DNA of 10,202 bases. Source: Flavobacteriia bacterium (GTDB lineage Bacteria; Bacteroidota; Bacteroidia; Flavobacteriales; Flavobacteriaceae). Under the pieces are notes generated by a model, which was not told the origin of the DNA, made no database searches, and saw only the letters and a program-made list of their open reading frames with translations. Location: assembly GCA_030626085.1 (NCBI GenBank), contig DAOUPQ010000059.1, positions 1 through 10,202 of the forward strand. The letters run 5' to 3'. This document shows, piece by piece, positions 6,949-10,202 of the stretch (position 1 is its first letter; every line of letters begins with the position of its first letter). A program made the position numbers and the translations under genes.

Positions 6949-7140
6949 ATGAGTAAAGGAACAGTAAAATTCTTCAATGACTCCAAAGGATTTGGATTCA
7001 TAACAGAAGAAGGTTCAAACAAAGAACATTTTGTACACATTTCTGGTTTAATCGATGAAATTCGTGAAGGTGATGTTGTTGAATTCGATCTACAGGAAGG
7101 TAAAAAAGGAATGAATGCAGTAAATGTTAAAGTAATTTAA
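6949..7140 (+). CDS. cold-shock-domain protein (CspA family)
   Basis: This is a single cold-shock domain of 63 residues, a small OB-fold protein that binds single-stranded RNA or DNA and acts in the cytoplasm as an RNA chaperone. The RNP1 motif is KGFGFIT (13-19) and RNP2 is HFVHIS (27-32). The first strand reads KGTVKFFND; the Trp found in E. coli CspA (KWFN) is Phe here, as I recall for many Bacteroidota homologues. The acidic-then-basic ending (GDVVEFDLQEGKKGMNAVNVKV) is also typical. It has its own -7 element and a strong terminator, so it is probably monocistronic. Its leader is far too short for the long thermosensing structure of E. coli cspA, so cold induction cannot be assumed; it may be a constitutive member. 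Confidence 0.96.
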   Translation: MSKGTVKFFNDSKGFGFITEEGSNKEHFVHISGLIDEIREGDVVEFDLQEGKKGMNAVNVKVI

Positions 7141-7166
7141 TATTTAATCATATACTTTTTAAAAAT

Positions 7167-7197
7167 AAAGCCTATCAAAAATTGATAGGCTTTTTTT
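7167..7197 (+). terminator. strong rho-independent terminator of the cold-shock gene
   Basis: A perfect 12-bp stem (AAAGCCTATCAA at 7167-7178 with its complement at 7182-7193) has a 3-nt loop and runs into seven T (7191-7197). It starts 26 nt after the stop codon. The A tract before it could also allow some termination of leftward transcripts. Confidence 0.92.
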
Positions 7198-7420
7198 ATG
7201 GATTAATCTTGACTTTTTGTAGTCATAAGAAAAATCATAATAAATTTAATAATTGATTTTAGTCATGCAAATATTTATTTATCCAAATTGTGGATATAGT
7301 CCTGAGTTTTCTGGATATTCTGGGGTTTAATGGTATTTACACTACTGAAAATTTAATGCTAATAAATACAAAATTACTCTTGGTTAGAGTTTTTTAGCAA
7401 TTTTACTTTTTAAGAAGAAT
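7198..7420. other. gene-poor intergenic region of about 220 bp
   Basis: The stretch lies between the cold-shock terminator and the end of the GH3 gene. It is very AT-rich and holds no ORF of convincing size. Two things stand out: a 21-codon reading frame on the plus strand (7265-7330) encoding a peptide that ends GYSPEFSGYSGV, and a short hairpin with a T run at 7376-7396. A near-match to the -7 element (TAATCTTG, 7204-7211) lies near its left end. The two may be chance. I see no tRNA, CRISPR or recombination-site signature. Confidence 0.4.
7376..7396 (+). terminator. weak terminator-like hairpin without an assigned gene
   Basis: ACTCT (7376-7380) pairs with AGAGT (7386-7390) around a 5-nt loop and is followed by a T run to 7396 on the plus strand. 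No recognised plus-strand gene ends here. On the minus strand the same stem lies 25 nt past the GH3 stop, followed by the weaker tail AATTTTG, so it could serve as the GH3 terminator instead. Confidence 0.4.
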
Positions 7421-8932
7421 TTAATATGTCTTCAATTCATCAACAATTTTCCTATCGTTTGATAAACGAGGAATTTTATTTTGACCACCTAATTTCCCAA
7501 TTGATCTCATATAATCTTTAAAGCCATTTTTGGAAACTTTAGTGATTCTCAATGTTTGTAAGATCTTTCCATCTATTAAGTCAAGATAATAGGAATTTTG
7601 TTTTTGCATTTTCCCATCTATTTTTTTAACAAGTTCATTTAAATTATCAGGTTCATTTTCAAATTCAATAAACCATTCGTGGTAAGGTAATTCGCCATTT
7701 GTTGGATTAACCTGTGGAGCTACCGTAAATTCATTTACCTTTAATTGTGTGTTTATCAAAGATTCTTGCAATGCTTGTTCTACCTCTTTGGCAATGACAT
7801 GTTCTCCAAATGCCGAAATAAAATGTTTGATCCTTCCGGTAACAATAATCCTAAATGGTTTTAAAGAAGTAAATTCAATTGTGTCACCAACATTATAAGC
7901 CCAAAGCCCGGCATTGGTTGAAATGATCATAACATAATTTACACCTAATGCAACATCTTTAATTGTAATTCTGGTTGAATTTTCATTAAAAAATTCAGCA
8001 GCAGGAATAAATTCATAAAAAATTCCATGATTCAATAAAAGTAACATTCCGTCCTTTTTTATAGAATTTTTATTATCGTAATTGGTGTCCTGATAAGCAA
8101 AAAATCCTTCAGAAGCAGGAAACATCTCAATTGAATCTATTTTTTTGCCAATCAAATTTTCCGTATTTTGTCTATATGGTTCATAGTTGACACCACCATA
8201 AACGAACAAACTAAAATTTGGAAAAACCTCGCTAACGTTTTTTCCTTCTTTTTCAATGATCTTCTCAAAATACATTTGCACCCATGATGGAATTCCACTA
8301 ATCAAACGCATATCTTCAACAACCGTTTCATCAACAATAGTATTTACTTTTGTTTCCCAATCATCAATACAATTGGTTTCCCAAGTTGGCAAACGATTTT
8401 TTTGTAAATATTTTGGCACATAATGTGCAACAATACCTGATAATCTCCCTATTTTAATATCATTTACTTTATCAATAATCGGACTTCCTTGTAAAAAGAT
8501 TATTTTTCCATCAATAAAATCAGCTTTACCTGTATGATAAATATACAGCAGTAATGCTTCTTTCGCGGCACTAACGTGGTATGGCATAGATTCTTTTGAA
8601 ATTGGAATATATTTTGACCCTGAAGTTGTTCCCGATGTTTTAGCAAAATACAATGGTTTTCCGCTCCATAAAACATTAGATTCTCCTTTTCTAACTCTTT
8701 CTATATAGGTTTTTAAGACTTCATAATTCGAAATAGGTACTGATTTTTTAAAATCGTTATAAGATTTAATATTCTGAAATTTGAAATCTTTACCAAACGA
8801 AGTGTTTTTAGCATCGAATATTAGATTTTCAAAAAGTTTTTCTTGAGTTTCAAAAGGATTATCAGTCCATTTATAAACCTTTTTAGCAATATGTTTAGCA
8901 TATATTTTTGAAAAAAAAGATTTTGGTATCAT
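7421..8932 (-). CDS. GH3-family adenylate-forming enzyme
   Basis: GH3 proteins belong to the ANL-like adenylate-forming superfamily. Plant members activate an acyl acid with ATP and join it to an amino acid; the substrate of the bacterial branch is not known to me. The 503 residues carry the nucleotide-binding motifs in order: TSGTTSG (99-105, phosphate loop), MFPASEG (270-276, equivalent of the YGASE motif) and YNVGD (346-350, the Y-x-x-G-D motif), then GRIKHFISAFGEHV (366-379), the hinge into the C-terminal domain. No signal peptide or membrane segment is visible, so it should be cytoplasmic. Length and motif set argue for an intact enzyme. It starts 24 nt after the M23 peptidase gene with no promoter match in between, so the two are probably cotranscribed. 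Specific substrate cannot be inferred. Confidence 0.93.
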   Translation of the reverse strand: MIPKSFFSKIYAKHIAKKVYKWTDNPFETQEKLFENLIFDAKNTSFGKDFKFQNIKSYNDFKKSVPISNYEVLKTYIERVRKGESNVLWSGKPLYFAKTSGTTSGSKYIPISKESMPYHVSAAKEALLLYIYHTGKADFIDGKIIFLQGSPIIDKVNDIKIGRLSGIVAHYVPKYLQKNRLPTWETNCIDDWETKVNTIVDETVVEDMRLISGIPSWVQMYFEKIIEKEGKNVSEVFPNFSLFVYGGVNYEPYRQNTENLIGKKIDSIEMFPASEGFFAYQDTNYDNKNSIKKDGMLLLLNHGIFYEFIPAAEFFNENSTRITIKDVALGVNYVMIISTNAGLWAYNVGDTIEFTSLKPFRIIVTGRIKHFISAFGEHVIAKEVEQALQESLINTQLKVNEFTVAPQVNPTNGELPYHEWFIEFENEPDNLNELVKKIDGKMQKQNSYYLDLIDGKILQTLRITKVSKNGFKDYMRSIGKLGGQNKIPRLSNDRKIVDELKTY

Positions 8933-8956
8933 TTATTTATTAGATTTTAGACTGAT

Positions 8957-9817
8957 CTATTCAAAATCAATATAATTATTTGGATTAACTGGATAACCTC
9001 CGTCCCATAGCTCAAAATGTAAATGGGTTCCCGTAGAAAAATCGCCTGTAGATCCTGCAGTAGCAATTACTTCACCTGCTTTGATCAAATCACCTTGCTC
9101 TTTAAAGATAGAGGCATTGTGTTTATAAACTGAAATGATACCATTTAGATGTTCAATAATGATCACATAACCCGTATCGGCAGTAAATCCAGTAAAAATT
9201 ACTGTGCCATTTGCAACTGATTTAACCGGTGTATCTTTATCAACAGCAATATCAACAGCAAAATGCTTTTCTTTTGGAATGTATCCTTGGGTAATTTTCC
9301 CTTTAATAGGAGATAAAAAAACAATCTCGGTTTTTTTAGTGGCCTGTTCAAAAATACTAAATTTCTCTTCGCGTTCAATTACTTCTCTAAAAGCCGAATC
9401 AATTGATGAAGGTGCCAGATCAACATCTTCTAAACGAAGTTGTTCCATCACAGAGTCTTTGTTAAAATTTACTTCTTTGATCTCTCCTGTTAGTACTTGT
9501 TGAATGTTTTTGATATACAAATTATTTACTGAAAGAATTTGTTGTAAAGAATCTACTTTAAACACTAAAGCAGAAGATTCTTTTTTAATTTCTGTAGAAG
9601 AATATCCCTGAATATATTCTTTTAAAGGAGTAAAAGCAATGAGCGTTGTTGTTAATGCTATCAGAAATATTGAAAATAAGCCTCCAAAAACAAAGGCATT
9701 TAATCGATTTAGTTTAAATGAAAAACGTTCTTCAAAAGTATCTTCATTTAATACAACAAAGCGATATTTGTGAGTGAGTTTTTCTTTTATTCTGTTTCTC
9801 TTCTTGCTTTTAACCAT
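8957..9817 (-). CDS. membrane-anchored M23 (LytM-type) metallopeptidase
   Basis: M23 enzymes are zinc endopeptidases that cut peptide cross-bridges of peptidoglycan. The 286 residues show a basic cytoplasmic N-terminus (1-40), one membrane segment (about 41-62, AFVFGGLFSIFLIALTTTLI), a helical probably coiled-coil linker (about 75-160) and a C-terminal M23 domain (about 166-282). Zinc ligands are H185 and D189 (HFAVD) and H267 of HLH (265-267); H233 (YKHN) and H265 complete the active site. The usual Gly of HxGxD is Ala here. All five key residues are present, so it is likely active in the periplasm rather than a degenerate activator such as EnvC. The inner-membrane anchor with periplasmic coil resembles cell-shape peptidases in general layout. 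A -7 element lies just upstream and GH3 follows after 24 nt. Confidence 0.95.
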   Translation of the reverse strand: MVKSKKRNRIKEKLTHKYRFVVLNEDTFEERFSFKLNRLNAFVFGGLFSIFLIALTTTLIAFTPLKEYIQGYSSTEIKKESSALVFKVDSLQQILSVNNLYIKNIQQVLTGEIKEVNFNKDSVMEQLRLEDVDLAPSSIDSAFREVIEREEKFSIFEQATKKTEIVFLSPIKGKITQGYIPKEKHFAVDIAVDKDTPVKSVANGTVIFTGFTADTGYVIIIEHLNGIISVYKHNASIFKEQGDLIKAGEVIATAGSTGDFSTGTHLHFELWDGGYPVNPNNYIDFE

Positions 9818-9836
9818 TGTTATTTTATTGCAAAAG

Positions 9837-9844
9837 CAAATATA
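9837..9844 (-). promoter_or_regulatory. candidate -7 element of the M23-GH3 operon
   Basis: The minus strand reads TATATTTG (9844-9837), an exact TAnnTTTG match, 19 nt before the M23 start codon. No TTG is found at the -33 distance. It would give a leader of roughly 10-15 nt and would make M23-GH3 a transcription unit separate from the upstream gene. Confidence 0.5.
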
Positions 9845-9873
9845 ATGAATTTTTAAGGTGTTAAATTCACATC

Positions 9874-10202
9874 TTAATTTTTCTGATTAAATTTTATATC
9901 TTTTTTAACAACCACGGCATCATTTAAAACAAAAGGTGCAGGCATCATAATTTCATTTCTGGGCTGAATGTTTGCCATGATACTTTTGATGTGATTATTT
10001 TTAAATAGGTCATACGAAACTTCAATAATTTGTAAATCAGGTATTTCATTATTTGGTATAACAAATTTTAAGTCTAAAATAGTATCATTTTTTGTAAAGT
10101 AATAAGTTAAAATGTGTTTTTTGGTTTTTGTGTCGAATAAAAATTCTTCATCTTCTTTTTTTTCTAATTTTTCTCCATTCAATGAAAATTCTTTAAAATA
10201 AA
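9874..10202 (-). CDS. C-terminal part of an unidentified protein, cut by the window edge
   Basis: The frame stays open to the right edge of the window, so at least 109 residues are the C-terminal end of a longer protein; a TTG at 10182 is not a likely start. I do not recognise the family. The visible part is mixed: a strand-rich stretch (EEFLFDTKTKKHILTYYF, then DTILDLKFVIPNNEIPDL), then LQIIEVSYDLF, and a C-terminal APFVLNDAVVVKKDIKF. It has no cysteine and no membrane segment. The pattern looks like a beta-sandwich tail of a secreted or membrane-bound protein, possibly a peptidase, but this is only an impression. It ends 56 nt before the M23 gene, in the same direction. No clear hairpin terminator is seen in the gap, so cotranscription with M23 remains possible. 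Confidence 0.7.
   Translation of the reverse strand, partial: YFKEFSLNGEKLEKKEDEEFLFDTKTKKHILTYYFTKNDTILDLKFVIPNNEIPDLQIIEVSYDLFKNNHIKSIMANIQPRNEIMMPAPFVLNDAVVVKKDIKFNQKN

Noticed and set aside
9204..9503. A 99-codon plus-strand reading frame opposite the M23 gene.
   Set aside because: It is antisense to the catalytic M23 domain and linker, with no promoter or recognisable domain.

Overview
The window is an AT-rich stretch of a Bacteroidota chromosome, most likely from the order Flavobacteriales. Four things point there. Several genes are preceded by the Bacteroidota sigma-70 -7 element TAnnTTTG, at best with a TTG about 19 nt upstream. Starts lack a Shine-Dalgarno sequence and sit behind A/T-rich leaders. 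One gene encodes a TamL-type lipoprotein Omp85 protein. The fbaA-accD pair has an AccD that lacks zinc-ribbon cysteines. No mobile element, CRISPR array, tRNA or rRNA gene is visible, and the genes look like ordinary vertically inherited core genes.

Layout from left to right: rpsO (ribosomal protein S15, minus strand) has its own promoter and terminator. Next is a plus-strand lipoprotein of unknown function with two related Cys-containing half-repeats. It converges on accD and shares a bidirectional terminator with it. Leftward-transcribed genes follow: accD (acetyl-CoA carboxylase beta subunit), fbaA (class IIA fructose-bisphosphate aldolase) and tamL (outer-membrane Omp85 lipoprotein). A SpoU/TrmH-family RNA 2'-O-methyltransferase diverges from tamL with only 7 bp between the two start codons, so each promoter must lie within the other gene or its leader. 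The methyltransferase is followed by a cold-shock protein with its own promoter and terminator. A gene-poor stretch of about 220 bp follows. The right side carries a leftward pair, an M23 metallopeptidase with a membrane anchor and a GH3-family adenylate-forming enzyme, only 24 bp apart. Behind them is the C-terminal part of an unidentified protein cut by the window edge.

The genes are mostly housekeeping: translation (rpsO, RNA methyltransferase, cold-shock protein), glycolysis and fatty-acid precursor supply (fbaA, accD), and envelope construction (tamL, M23 peptidase). The only genes of really unknown role are the repeat lipoprotein, the GH3 enzyme and the right-edge fragment. I see no convincing new multi-gene system. 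The observations most worth checking are the interlocked tamL/methyltransferase promoters, the cysteine-free AccD and the internally duplicated lipoprotein.
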